From Gemmatimonadota bacterium (lineage in GTDB: Bacteria > Gemmatimonadota > Gemmatimonadetes > Gemmatimonadales > Gemmatimonadaceae), in assembly GCA_028287205.1 (NCBI GenBank), contig JAQBQC010000036.1, forward strand, positions 1 to 12,227: 12,227 nucleotides of DNA. Direction: 5' to 3'. The stretch's first letter is position 1. Each line of letters opens with the position of its first letter. The notes under the pieces are model-generated. The model saw nothing but the letters and a program-made list of their open reading frames with translations. It searched no databases and was not told the origin of the DNA. Shown piece after piece: positions 1 through 8,126 of this stretch. Both the position numbers and the translations under genes were made by a program.

Positions 1-153
1 GAAGTCGCGAAGCGCCGCGAGCAGCTCGATGCGCAGATCCAGGAGGAGCAGGAAGCCATCAAGCGCGCCGAAGATCGCCTGAATCAGCTGCAGGGCGGGC
101 CGCCAGCACCTACGACCACGCCACCACCAAGTTCGACCACGCCCCCGCGCTAA
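1..153 (+). CDS. C-terminal tail of a coiled-coil protein (5' partial)
   Basis: The first reading frame is open from base 1 to a TAA at 151-153 and gives the last 50 residues of a protein whose start lies outside the window. Residues 1-31 of the visible part are a charged amphipathic helix rich in Glu, Gln, Arg and Lys, with heptad-like Leu/Ile/Ala spacing, typical of a coiled coil. It is followed by a tail of about 19 residues made almost only of Pro, Thr, Ser and Gly. The next gene (173-1387) ends in the same way, with a coiled coil and then a Pro/Ser/Thr tail, so the two are probably tandem paralogues and this one may also have an outer-membrane barrel upstream of base 1. That cannot be seen here. 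The 19-bp gap to the next start indicates one transcript. Confidence 0.8.
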   Translation, partial: EVAKRREQLDAQIQEEQEAIKRAEDRLNQLQGGPPAPTTTPPPSSTTPPR

Positions 154-172
154 TTCGAGACCCAGGTCAACG

Positions 173-1387
173 ATGATTTTCTCCGTCCCCCGATTCGTGC
201 GTACCGCGCTCATGCTCGCCGTAACGGCGGCTGTCGCGCTTCCGGGAATCGCGAAGGCCCAAGAGATCTATCCCCAGACCACGTACTGGGGGGCCGGCCT
301 GATCGACATTCCGGTCGCATGGGTCTCGCCCGTCAGCGGCGACTTCAGCGTGAACTTCTCCGGAAAGACCTTTCACGGCGCGAAGGCCTCGCCGGGCTTT
401 TCGGTGCTGAACGGACTCAATACGAACGGCGCGATCTCCTTCTCGTTCTTCGGACGCCTCGAAACGGGCGTGTCGATCTACTCCGACAATCCCGAGTGGG
501 GGCTCTTCGCGCAGGGGCTCCTGCTCAACGAAGAAAACTTCCGCGTGAAGTCGGGACTCGTTCGCTGGGTGCCGAGTGTCGCGGTGGGGATGCGAAACAT
601 CGGACCCTACGATCACATCGACCGCTTCACAGTCGGCTACAATCTCTTTCCCGGAACCGAAGCGAATCCCGGGAAGCAGCATCTGGCGGATTCCCTGCAT
701 CAGAACTTCAGCACGGGGAACACGGTATACGGCGTGGCTACGAAGTCGTTCGCCCTGTCGGAGCTCAATCCGGGATGGGGAAAGACGACGGTCAGTCTGA
801 CGTTCGGCTACGGCAACGGCCTGTTCAAGAACGACGGCGGTCTTGGCAAGGCATACGCCTCGAATTCCTGGGGCGGTGCGTTCGGCGGCTTGAAGGTGGA
901 TCTCTATCCGTCGCAACACAGCACGCTGTCCTTCATGGCCGAGAACAATGCGTGGGACTACAACGTCGGTGCGGCGTACGAGTGGCACGGCCTGCGCGCC
1001 GGCGCGTACTGGACGGAGCTCGGCGCCTCGCGCGCCGACACGGTCTCCGCCGCCGGGAAGGAGTTCGGCTACAGCAAATTCTCGTTCACGCTCGGCTGGC
1101 AGAACAACGTGATGGCACTGCTGCGCGGACACTCGCTCGACCGCCGCGTGGCGGCGCTCGAGCGTCAGCGGCAGCTGCTCACGGGCGAGATCGCCGCGCG
1201 CCAGCAGCGCATCTCGTCGCTCGAGCTCGAGATCAACCGGTATCAGGCGCAGAATCTTCTCGAGCTGGAACAGCGGCGCGCGCAGGCGGAACAGGAGCTA
1301 CGTTCCGAGCGTGAGGCGCTACAGCGTTTGGAGGAGCGACTCCACCGGCTGGAGCAGGACGCGCCGCCCAGCACGACGCCGCACTAG
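173..1387 (+). CDS. Outer-membrane beta-barrel protein with C-terminal coiled coil
   Basis: 404 residues. The ATG at 173 has AGG six bases upstream. Residues 1-29 form a classic signal peptide (basic n-region, Ala/Val/Leu core, AKA cleavage site before QE). Residues about 35-318 are rich in Gly, aromatic residues and alternating polar/hydrophobic stretches (for example SFTLGWQNN near 305), as in a beta-barrel of a dozen or more strands. The mature N-terminus has GLIDIPVAWVSPVSGDF, reminiscent of the GLINTPTA...DG opening of YjbH-type barrels; this resemblance is from memory. From residue 320 to about 396 the protein becomes a highly charged coiled coil, followed by PPSTTPH. A barrel followed by a coiled coil suggests an outer-membrane anchor that reaches towards periplasmic partners, or outward if the topology is reversed. 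GltA/GltB/GltH-type barrels hold the outer-membrane position in the Myxococcus Glt complex; equivalence is inferred from context, not from sequence identity. Confidence 0.85.
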   Translation: MIFSVPRFVRTALMLAVTAAVALPGIAKAQEIYPQTTYWGAGLIDIPVAWVSPVSGDFSVNFSGKTFHGAKASPGFSVLNGLNTNGAISFSFFGRLETGVSIYSDNPEWGLFAQGLLLNEENFRVKSGLVRWVPSVAVGMRNIGPYDHIDRFTVGYNLFPGTEANPGKQHLADSLHQNFSTGNTVYGVATKSFALSELNPGWGKTTVSLTFGYGNGLFKNDGGLGKAYASNSWGGAFGGLKVDLYPSQHSTLSFMAENNAWDYNVGAAYEWHGLRAGAYWTELGASRADTVSAAGKEFGYSKFSFTLGWQNNVMALLRGHSLDRRVAALERQRQLLTGEIAARQQRISSLELEINRYQAQNLLELEQRRAQAEQELRSEREALQRLEERLHRLEQDAPPSTTPH

Positions 1388-1408
1388 CCCACGACTGAGA
1401 CCATCCTG

Positions 1409-2137
1409 ATGCGAGCCAAGCGAATACGCTACCACTTGCTGGTGATGACGGTTGGGGTCCTTTTCCCGGCGGTCGTGCAGGCACAACAGACCGACTCGAT
1501 GAAAGCAGACAGCGCGGCCAAGCAGCAGGCGTACGAGGGGCAGCGTGGCGCGCTGGTGAAGGAGCTCCAGGACACGCAGGACAAGCTGAGCGATCTGCGC
1601 AGCCAGCGCGTGCGGCTCGAGGCACGGATCGAGAACGTGCTCGCCGAAACGATGCAGCGGCGCACGCAGCAGCTGCTGGTGAGCAAGGAAGAGACGGCGC
1701 TGCTGCAGCTCGACGGCGTGCTCGCGAATGCGCAGGACAACATGGTCGCGCAGCGCGATCGCATGCGCGCGCTGGGCGACGCCGTGCGGCGCCGCGCGGG
1801 TGCGGTGCTCGTCATCACGCTGCGCGCCGATTCCGCAGGACCCGAGGCGCTTGGCAACGCGACGCTGCGAATCGACAACGTCATCGCCTCCACGCGCACG
1901 TACTCGCAGGCAGCGCAGCAGGCGCTGCAAACCGGCGCCGTCGATCCGCTCTACCGCTCCGAGGTGCTTCCGAGCACGCACACGGTGGAGCTCATGCTCA
2001 TGCTGGGTGGCAAGCAGGTGACGCAGGGACTCAACGTCAATGCGCTCACGGAGACGGTGACCTACGTGCAGTTCACCGTTCGCAACGGGCAGCTCGTTCC
2101 CACGACGTGGACGAGCCGCGGGACAACGCCGTTCTGA
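1409..2137 (+). CDS. Exported coiled-coil protein of unknown function
   Basis: 242 residues starting at an ATG 21 bp after the previous stop, with no strong ribosome site (GAGA about ten bases upstream). Residues 1-25 are a signal peptide (MRAKRIR n-region, hydrophobic core, VQA before QQ). Residues about 37-130 are a long charged helix with heptad-like Leu spacing, expected to form a coiled coil. Residues about 131-242 look beta-rich, with strands such as AVLVITLRAD (about 132-141), TVELMLMLGG (about 192-201) and VTYVQFTVRNGQLVP (about 217-231). There are no cysteines and no lipobox, so a soluble periplasmic protein is expected. I do not recognise the family. Its place between the barrel gene and two TPR genes suggests a structural part of the same envelope complex. 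Confidence 0.85.
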   Translation: MRAKRIRYHLLVMTVGVLFPAVVQAQQTDSMKADSAAKQQAYEGQRGALVKELQDTQDKLSDLRSQRVRLEARIENVLAETMQRRTQQLLVSKEETALLQLDGVLANAQDNMVAQRDRMRALGDAVRRRAGAVLVITLRADSAGPEALGNATLRIDNVIASTRTYSQAAQQALQTGAVDPLYRSEVLPSTHTVELMLMLGGKQVTQGLNVNALTETVTYVQFTVRNGQLVPTTWTSRGTTPF

Positions 2138-2148
2138 CCTTCGCGAGA

Positions 2149-4368
2149 GTGTTGCGCACACTGCCGGCCTTCGCCGCAGTGATTCTGGTGTTGCCGCTCG
2201 TGGCGCAGCAGCCCACGGCCGCGCCTCCAGCGTCACCGCCGCCCGCCGCGCCTGTTCCCGTGGTCACGTCGTCCGTGTCGCAGGTACCGGTGCAGCCGTC
2301 GCCCGACCAGCCGCGCGGGCTCGACGCCGAGCTGCGCATGGCGCTGTTCGACATCACCATGGACCACCCTCTCAGTGCGCTCGACCGGCTCGAGTGGCTG
2401 CGCTCCTCTCCGCTGGCCGGAGGCGGTGCAGTAGAGCCGGGAATGCGCGCGCAGGAGGATCTGCTCTTTCTGCTCGCCGAGTCGTACTACCGGCTCGGCA
2501 TGCGCGAGTCGTTTCGCAAGGCGGCGGCAACGCTCGACTCCGCGGCGCCCTCTGGGCGCTACGCCGGCGTGATCGCGGCGCAGCGCATGCTCGATGCCTA
2601 TTCGCGCGGCGACTACGCGCGCGTGCGCACGCTCGCAGGTGCGAAGACCGCTGGCGACCGCGGACTGATCTCGCTCGTGGCGGGTCTCGCCTCCGTGCAG
2701 AGCAAGGACTTCGCGGGCGCGCATGCCGCGTTCGCGCAGGCGCAGCAGTCCGGTGGCGATTTCTCGGTCTACGCGCAGTACATGGACGCACTGGCGACGG
2801 TGACGAGCGACAGTTCGAAGCGCGCGACGGCGTTGGCCACATTGCAGATGCTGAGTGAGAACAATCGCGGTGCGTTTGCGGAACAGGTGCGCTTGAGCGC
2901 GGCGCAGACGGCGCTCGGCGTCGGCCAGTACGCAGCCGCGGCCTCGCTCGCCGACGGCGTGCCCGAGTCGAGCGGCGCCGGCGCGCAGGCACTGCTCACA
3001 AAGGCGTGGGCGCTGTATCGCGGCGGAAACGCCGCGGGCGCCGCCACCGCATTCCGCGAGTTCGCCTCGCGTTATCCGTATCTCCCGGCGCGCGACGAAG
3101 CGCGCCTCATGGCCGGACAGATCATGCTCGAGAGTGGCAAGAGCGACTCGGCCGAAAAGTATTTTCAGAGCGTCGCGGACTCGATCGGCGGCGAGCTCAC
3201 GGCGCTGCAATCGCGCGCCACGACGGCGATGGCGGACGCGAGCCGAGCGCTCGTGACTGCGCGTGTGGCCGGCGGTGTGTTCGTCGCCAACGCCGCGCCG
3301 GGCAAGGTGATTGCGCTTCCCGATGACGCCGGCGCTGAGAAGCGGCGTATCGCGGCGGCGTTCGCCGGCACGGCAGACTCCGCCTCGGCCTCCTCGGCTC
3401 CGCAGCTTCTCTATAGTATTGGAATGGCCGAACGAGTCGACTCCGCGGCAGGCGCCGGCTTCCCGACGCGCGTCGTGTTCGCGCCGCGTCTGGATGCGCA
3501 GACGCCCGGCGCCTACGCGGATCGCACGCAGGCCGTGCTCGCGACCGACATACGGCTGGCGCTCGCGTCCTTCCGGCTGCAGGAGCAGATCGATGCGCAG
3601 AAGACGAAGATCGCCGCGCTCGAGAATCTGCAGCGCCTGATCTTCGAGGGCGACAGCGGTCTCGCGGAAAACGCGAAGCAGATCGCGGCCACGCAGGATT
3701 CGCTGGAGCACATGAAGGGCGTGCTGGAAAACACGCGCGAGAAGGTGCGCGCGACGCTGCGCACGCAGATCACCGCCACGCGCCAGGTCGCGGCCGAGAA
3801 CATTCGCCTGCTCGACAGCACCAAGGCGTCGCTCGGCGCGAACGCGAAGGGACCGGAGCTCGATGCATTGACGATGGAGCAGCGCACGGCGGGCGTGTAC
3901 AGCGCGATCGCGGATGACGTGGAGCGCGGCCTCGAGGCGGCGCTGGATCATCATCCCGCCTTCGTGCTGCGGGACTCGCTCGTCGCGCGGCTCGCGCACG
4001 CGCACGCGCTGCACGACACGACGGCCGCGGTGCTCAGCGATGACTCGCTGATCGTCGCCAACGAGCTCGCGACGCAGCGAGGGAAGGAGTCGAACGCGGT
4101 GCTCGCGATGCGCACCGAGGTTGGCGCAGCGACGTCGCAGCGCGCAGTGGCCGAGGGTGCGCTCGTGGCGCTCGTGGACGAGGAGCTGCGCGCGCGGGCC
4201 TCCGGGCTCGTCGCCCAGCTGTCACACGACCGTGAAGCGGCCGACTACGCGACTGCGAGTGCGGCGTTCTTCAAGGCGATGGATGCTTCCGCGTCGGCGC
4301 CGGGCGGCGCGACACCCGCGGCAACGAGCACGGCGCCCGGTGGCGCCTCCACTCCTCCGCGGCGATAG
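2149..4368 (+). CDS. Exported TPR and coiled-coil protein
   Basis: The frame is open from a GTG at 2107 (753 residues), but that start overlaps the previous gene by 31 bp and puts an acidic leader before the signal peptide. A GTG at 2149 (or TTG at 2152) gives a clean signal peptide, LRTLPAFAAVILVLPLVA before QQ, and 739 residues, so I prefer it. Numbering from 2107: a Pro/Ala-rich linker spans 36-70; degenerate TPR helix pairs span about 75-360, with clear units near 118-165 and 290-350 (for example WALYRGGNAAGAATAFREF); a less regular region spans 370-475; a Gln/Lys/Glu-rich coiled coil spans about 483-575; a second helical region spans 590-722; and a Gly/Ala/Ser/Thr/Pro tail ends the protein. 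There are no cysteines. The role is probably a periplasmic scaffold. By position and TPR content it could stand in for AglT (GltE) or AgmU (GltD) of the Myxococcus Glt complex; no one-to-one match is claimed. Confidence 0.85.
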   Translation: MLRTLPAFAAVILVLPLVAQQPTAAPPASPPPAAPVPVVTSSVSQVPVQPSPDQPRGLDAELRMALFDITMDHPLSALDRLEWLRSSPLAGGGAVEPGMRAQEDLLFLLAESYYRLGMRESFRKAAATLDSAAPSGRYAGVIAAQRMLDAYSRGDYARVRTLAGAKTAGDRGLISLVAGLASVQSKDFAGAHAAFAQAQQSGGDFSVYAQYMDALATVTSDSSKRATALATLQMLSENNRGAFAEQVRLSAAQTALGVGQYAAAASLADGVPESSGAGAQALLTKAWALYRGGNAAGAATAFREFASRYPYLPARDEARLMAGQIMLESGKSDSAEKYFQSVADSIGGELTALQSRATTAMADASRALVTARVAGGVFVANAAPGKVIALPDDAGAEKRRIAAAFAGTADSASASSAPQLLYSIGMAERVDSAAGAGFPTRVVFAPRLDAQTPGAYADRTQAVLATDIRLALASFRLQEQIDAQKTKIAALENLQRLIFEGDSGLAENAKQIAATQDSLEHMKGVLENTREKVRATLRTQITATRQVAAENIRLLDSTKASLGANAKGPELDALTMEQRTAGVYSAIADDVERGLEAALDHHPAFVLRDSLVARLAHAHALHDTTAAVLSDDSLIVANELATQRGKESNAVLAMRTEVGAATSQRAVAEGALVALVDEELRARASGLVAQLSHDREAADYATASAAFFKAMDASASAPGGATPAATSTAPGGASTPPRR

Positions 4369-4370
4369 CG

Positions 4371-7361
4371 ATGACCACGCTCCGCTATCTGACCCCGCTT
4401 CTCGCGCTGACATTCGGCGTCACAGGCGCCATCGCTGCGCAGGCGCCGCCGGCAACGCAGCTCGTCGCCTCCGCGCGTCCCGCAGGAAGCGATGACGCGC
4501 GCGATGATGCGATCGAGAAGCTCTCGTCGTTCCTGTCGCGCTATCCAACGAGCACGCTGCGCGCGGGCGCGCTCTTTCAGCTCGGCGAGCTGCTCGTGCG
4601 CCGTGCCGATGAGAACTTCGCGGCCGCGCAGCGTGCCGGCGGCAATGTGCCCGACCGCCCCGACTATGCGCCCGCGATCTCGCGCTACGAGGAGCTGATT
4701 CAGAAGTTCCCGGCGTATCCGCGCGTCGATGCCGCCGCCTACACGCTCGGCACGCTTTACTTCACGCAGCAGCGCAACAGCGACGCCGTGCGGATGTTCG
4801 AGCGCGTCACGTCCAAGGATCAGTCGCACTTCCGTCCGGAAGGATTCTTCCGGCTGGGTGATGCGGACTTCGAGCTCGCGGCGAAGCTGCGTGGCGAGCC
4901 GCGCAAGCAGATGTTCGTGCACGCGGCGCAGGCGTACGAGAGCGCGACGAAGATCGCTCCGCCCGACGGCGACATCTACTTCCTGTCGCTCTACAAGCTC
5001 GGCTGGTCGTACTACAACCAGGCGACGCAGTCGAATCAGCCGGAATATCAGCAGGCGGTGGAGGTGTTCGGCCGGCTCGTTGCCGAATACGACAAGCTCT
5101 CCGCGGATCAGCAGGCGCGGCTCGGCCTCCGCGGCGAGGCGATCGAGTACATGGCGGTCGCGCTCACGCAGACGGGAGGCGCAGAAGCCGCGCGTCGCTA
5201 CTTCGGAACGCACCCGGCATCCAGCTTCAAGCTCCCCGTGCTTCGTCGCGTAGCCTCGGGGCTGCGCGATCAGGGCGACTTCGTGCGAGCCGTCGACGCG
5301 TATCGTGCCGTGCTCGCGGAATCGCCCGCGGACTCCGGCGCGCTCGGCGTGCAGCGCGAGATCGTCGACATCTATCAGAACCGCGTGCTCGAGCCGGACA
5401 AGGCGCAGGCCGCGCGGCTCGACCTCGTCGATCGCTTCGCGCCGGGCTCCGTGTGGTCGAACGCGAACGCTCCGCTGCGCGACAGCGCGCAGATGGCGCG
5501 CGAGAACGCGCTCCGCCAGAGCGCCCAGTACAGCCTCTCGCGCGCACAGGACAAGAAGGACAAGGCGAGGTTCGCCGAGGCGGCTGCGCTCTACGGCCGC
5601 TACATGACCGAGTTCTCGAAGAGCGACAGCGCTCAGGCTGTGGATCTGCTCTATGGCGAAGCGCTGTTCGCGGAGGGCGAGTACTTCAGGGCCGGCACGG
5701 AATACTCACGCGCGGCCTACTCGTACAAGAACGATCCGAAGCTCTCCGCGCAGGCGGGGCAGGATGCAATCGTCGCCTTCGATTCCGCGACGGTGCGCAC
5801 GAAGGGCGACCGCGCGGCGCAGGACTCGCTCTTCGCCGTCGTCGATCGCTACGTGGCCGCGTTCCCGACAACCGATGTCGCGCATCACGCGCTCATCGAG
5901 AAGGGGAAGCGCGCGTCCGAGGCGCAGCGCTGGGATGTGATGGCCGCGACCTTCAAGACGTACGCCGACAACTATCCGAACGATCCATACACGCCAACGG
6001 CCCAGAAGCTGATCGGCGATGCACTCTACAAGCAGGGGCTGTACACCGAGGCGCAGGGACAGTGGGAGAATGCGCAGGCGATCGCGATCAAGTCCGGGAA
6101 GAAGGCGCTATCCGACACGATCACGCTCGTGCGCAACGCCGCTGCGGTGACGTACGGCGACTCGCTGGTGAAGGCCGGCAACTATCGCGAGGCGGCCGAG
6201 GCGGTGTACGTGGCATTCGCGGATCGCAATCCGACATCGGACCGCGCGCCGGACGCATTGCGCAACGCGATCGAGACGTACGTGCTCGCGGACAGCGTGG
6301 CGCGCATGAAGGGCGACAAGAGCGCATCGACCGCGGCGAAGCAGCGCGCATTCGAGCTGTCGCAGCGGCTGGTGGCATCGTATCCGACGTACAAGTATCG
6401 CGTGCAATACCAGGCGCTCGAGACGCAGCTCCTGGCGGACCTCGGCAAGCGCGACGAGGCAGCGGTGGCGCTCGAGTCGCTCATCCGCGAGAATCCGACG
6501 TGGCCCGGGCGCGCGGACGCGATGGTGCGGCTCGCGGTGGACTACGATTCGCTCGGGAAGCCGAAGGAAGAAGCGCAGGCGTACGAGCGCTTCGCGGCGG
6601 CGTATCCGAAGGATGCGCGCGCGGCCGATGCGCAGTACAACGCCGGCGTCAGCTACCTGCAGGCCGCGGACACCGCGGGCGCCATTCGCGCCTACGGCGC
6701 CTTCGCGGCGGCGCATCCGCGCGACGCGCGCGTCGGCGGTGCGCAGGCGACGCGTGTCACGCTGATCAAGGCGGGCGGCAACGTGGCCGCTGCGAACGTC
6801 GAGCTCGCGAAGCTGTGCGCGCGCCCAACGGATGAGATCAAGACGCAGTGCGCGGCACGCGCCGGCGAGAATGAGTTCATGCAGGGGCGCGCGCTCTTCC
6901 CGCGCTATCAGGCGCTCAAGCTCCACATTCCGCTTCGCGTGAACCTGACGCGCGCGGGCGTCGAGCGGCTGTCGGCACCGAAGCGGAAAATGCTCACGGA
7001 CATGTCGGCACACTTCACGAAGGCGATCGCGAGCGGCGATCCCAACTGGCTCTCGGCGGCGTCGTACTACGTCGGGCTGGCGCAGTGGGAATACGGAAAT
7101 TATCTGGCGAATCTCTCGCTGCCGAAGGATCTCTCGGAGGAGCAGCGTGCGGCCGCGCAAGCCGGATCGGCGCGTCAGGCCGAGCAGTACTACCAGGCCG
7201 CGAACAAGCTGTGGCAGACGCTCATCGACAAGGCGGCAACGGACAAGTTCGACAACGCATGGGTGCAGCGCGCGAGGGATGCGATCGGCGGCAAGGTGGA
7301 TGCATCGCCTCCCGCGGCATCGCTCGATCGTGAAGGACGCCGCGTGGGGGGTGCGACATGA
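4371..7361 (+). CDS. Giant exported TPR protein (AgmU/AglT-like role)
   Basis: 996 residues; ATG 2 bp after the preceding stop, with no evident ribosome site, so translational coupling is likely. A signal peptide covers residues 1-24 (core LLALTFGVTGAIAA). TPR or Sel1-like helical repeats fill nearly the whole mature protein, with recognisable units near 44-80, 100-147, 202-236, 303-335, 400-445, 485-535, 545-570, 597-640, 685-740 and 750-785; AVRMFERV, AISRYEELIQKFP and EEAQAYERFAAAYP are typical TPR helix B sequences. Residues about 832-960 form a conserved-looking end domain (FPRYQALKLHIPLRVNL, then GDPNWLSAASYYVGLAQWEYGN) that resembles, from memory, the C-terminus of large TPR proteins in myxobacterial envelope operons. 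Cys816 and Cys827 are the only cysteines. Likely a periplasmic scaffold that binds partner proteins or glycan. It overlaps the next gene by four bases (ATGA). Confidence 0.9.
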   Translation: MTTLRYLTPLLALTFGVTGAIAAQAPPATQLVASARPAGSDDARDDAIEKLSSFLSRYPTSTLRAGALFQLGELLVRRADENFAAAQRAGGNVPDRPDYAPAISRYEELIQKFPAYPRVDAAAYTLGTLYFTQQRNSDAVRMFERVTSKDQSHFRPEGFFRLGDADFELAAKLRGEPRKQMFVHAAQAYESATKIAPPDGDIYFLSLYKLGWSYYNQATQSNQPEYQQAVEVFGRLVAEYDKLSADQQARLGLRGEAIEYMAVALTQTGGAEAARRYFGTHPASSFKLPVLRRVASGLRDQGDFVRAVDAYRAVLAESPADSGALGVQREIVDIYQNRVLEPDKAQAARLDLVDRFAPGSVWSNANAPLRDSAQMARENALRQSAQYSLSRAQDKKDKARFAEAAALYGRYMTEFSKSDSAQAVDLLYGEALFAEGEYFRAGTEYSRAAYSYKNDPKLSAQAGQDAIVAFDSATVRTKGDRAAQDSLFAVVDRYVAAFPTTDVAHHALIEKGKRASEAQRWDVMAATFKTYADNYPNDPYTPTAQKLIGDALYKQGLYTEAQGQWENAQAIAIKSGKKALSDTITLVRNAAAVTYGDSLVKAGNYREAAEAVYVAFADRNPTSDRAPDALRNAIETYVLADSVARMKGDKSASTAAKQRAFELSQRLVASYPTYKYRVQYQALETQLLADLGKRDEAAVALESLIRENPTWPGRADAMVRLAVDYDSLGKPKEEAQAYERFAAAYPKDARAADAQYNAGVSYLQAADTAGAIRAYGAFAAAHPRDARVGGAQATRVTLIKAGGNVAAANVELAKLCARPTDEIKTQCAARAGENEFMQGRALFPRYQALKLHIPLRVNLTRAGVERLSAPKRKMLTDMSAHFTKAIASGDPNWLSAASYYVGLAQWEYGNYLANLSLPKDLSEEQRAAAQAGSARQAEQYYQAANKLWQTLIDKAATDKFDNAWVQRARDAIGGKVDASPPAASLDREGRRVGGAT

Positions 7362-8092
7362 GCCGTTTCGCGCGCGTGGGATACGGCGTCCTTGTGAGTG
7401 GCGCGCTGCTCGTGGCGGCGTCGCGTGCGGATGCGCAGCAGAAGGGGCCTCCGCCCAAGAAGGGGCAGGCGATCGAGATTCGCGGTCAGGTTCCGACGCC
7501 GCAGGTGGTGACGGTTCGTCCGCGCGAGGTTCCGGCGTACGACCGGCAGCTTCTTTCGCCGGCGTTTTATGACGGAACCGGAGGCACGGCGTCGAACGGC
7601 GCGGTGCAGCTGGTGCCGGAGAGTCAGATCCGGGGAACGACGGCGCTCGACACGATCCCCGCGGGGCTCGCGCACGAGGGCGGCGTTCCGACGGTCGCAC
7701 CGCTCACGCTGCATCCCGACTCGGCGCGCAACCGGCGGGATACGGCTGCCACGCGAGCGGGTGCGAGCACCGCGGAGATCGAGGCGATGCGCCACGAGCT
7801 CGCGGTGCGGCGCGCGCGTCTCGACTCGCTGCAGCGGATGCTGAACTTGCGTACGCAGACGCCTGTGGAGCTTGGAAATCCGCCCGCGAAGCGGATGAGC
7901 AGTGCGGATTCGGCGGCACGAGTGCAGGAGATCGAATCGATTCGCCGGGAGCTCGAGTATCGCAAGCAGCGTCTGGACTCGCTCCAGCGCGAAGTGAGAA
8001 GCATGGGTCGAAGCAGAAGGCCGGCACCGTCGAAGACGACAACCACGGATTCAACCGCCGCGCCGCCAGCCAAGCCACGCGGCCGCAAATGA
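7358..8092 (+). CDS. Small exported protein with duplicated coiled-coil motif
   Basis: 244 residues. The ATG overlaps the preceding TGA, and a G-rich tract at 7344-7351 lies six bases upstream as a plausible ribosome site. Residues 1-26 are a signal peptide (core VLVSGALLVAAS, ADA before QQ). Residues about 36-66 hold a distinctive segment, IEIRGQVPTPQVVTVRPREV, that looks like a short conserved beta module. Residues 67-135 are low in predicted structure. Two copies of a 21-residue helix (140-160 and 191-211), sharing the pattern EIExxRxELxxRxxRLDSLQR, lie 51 residues apart. The tail from 214 is basic and rich in Ser, Thr and Pro. Family unknown. Its place directly before the proton-channel gene suggests a periplasmic partner or adaptor of the motor. 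Confidence 0.82.
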   Translation: MSRFARVGYGVLVSGALLVAASRADAQQKGPPPKKGQAIEIRGQVPTPQVVTVRPREVPAYDRQLLSPAFYDGTGGTASNGAVQLVPESQIRGTTALDTIPAGLAHEGGVPTVAPLTLHPDSARNRRDTAATRAGASTAEIEAMRHELAVRRARLDSLQRMLNLRTQTPVELGNPPAKRMSSADSAARVQEIESIRRELEYRKQRLDSLQREVRSMGRSRRPAPSKTTTTDSTAAPPAKPRGRK

Positions 8093-8126
8093 TGCCAGTT
8101 AGAACTTTCGCTGAGGACACAGGTCG

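Noticed and set aside
3405..3425. AT-richer CTATAGTATTGG stretch as an internal promoter
   Set aside because: It lies within the coding frame of the TPR/coiled-coil gene with no matching -35 element and no gene start soon after it.
5453..6835. 460-residue plus-strand frame inside the giant TPR gene
   Set aside because: Gly/Arg/Ala low complexity and fully contained in a gene with unmistakable TPR repeats.
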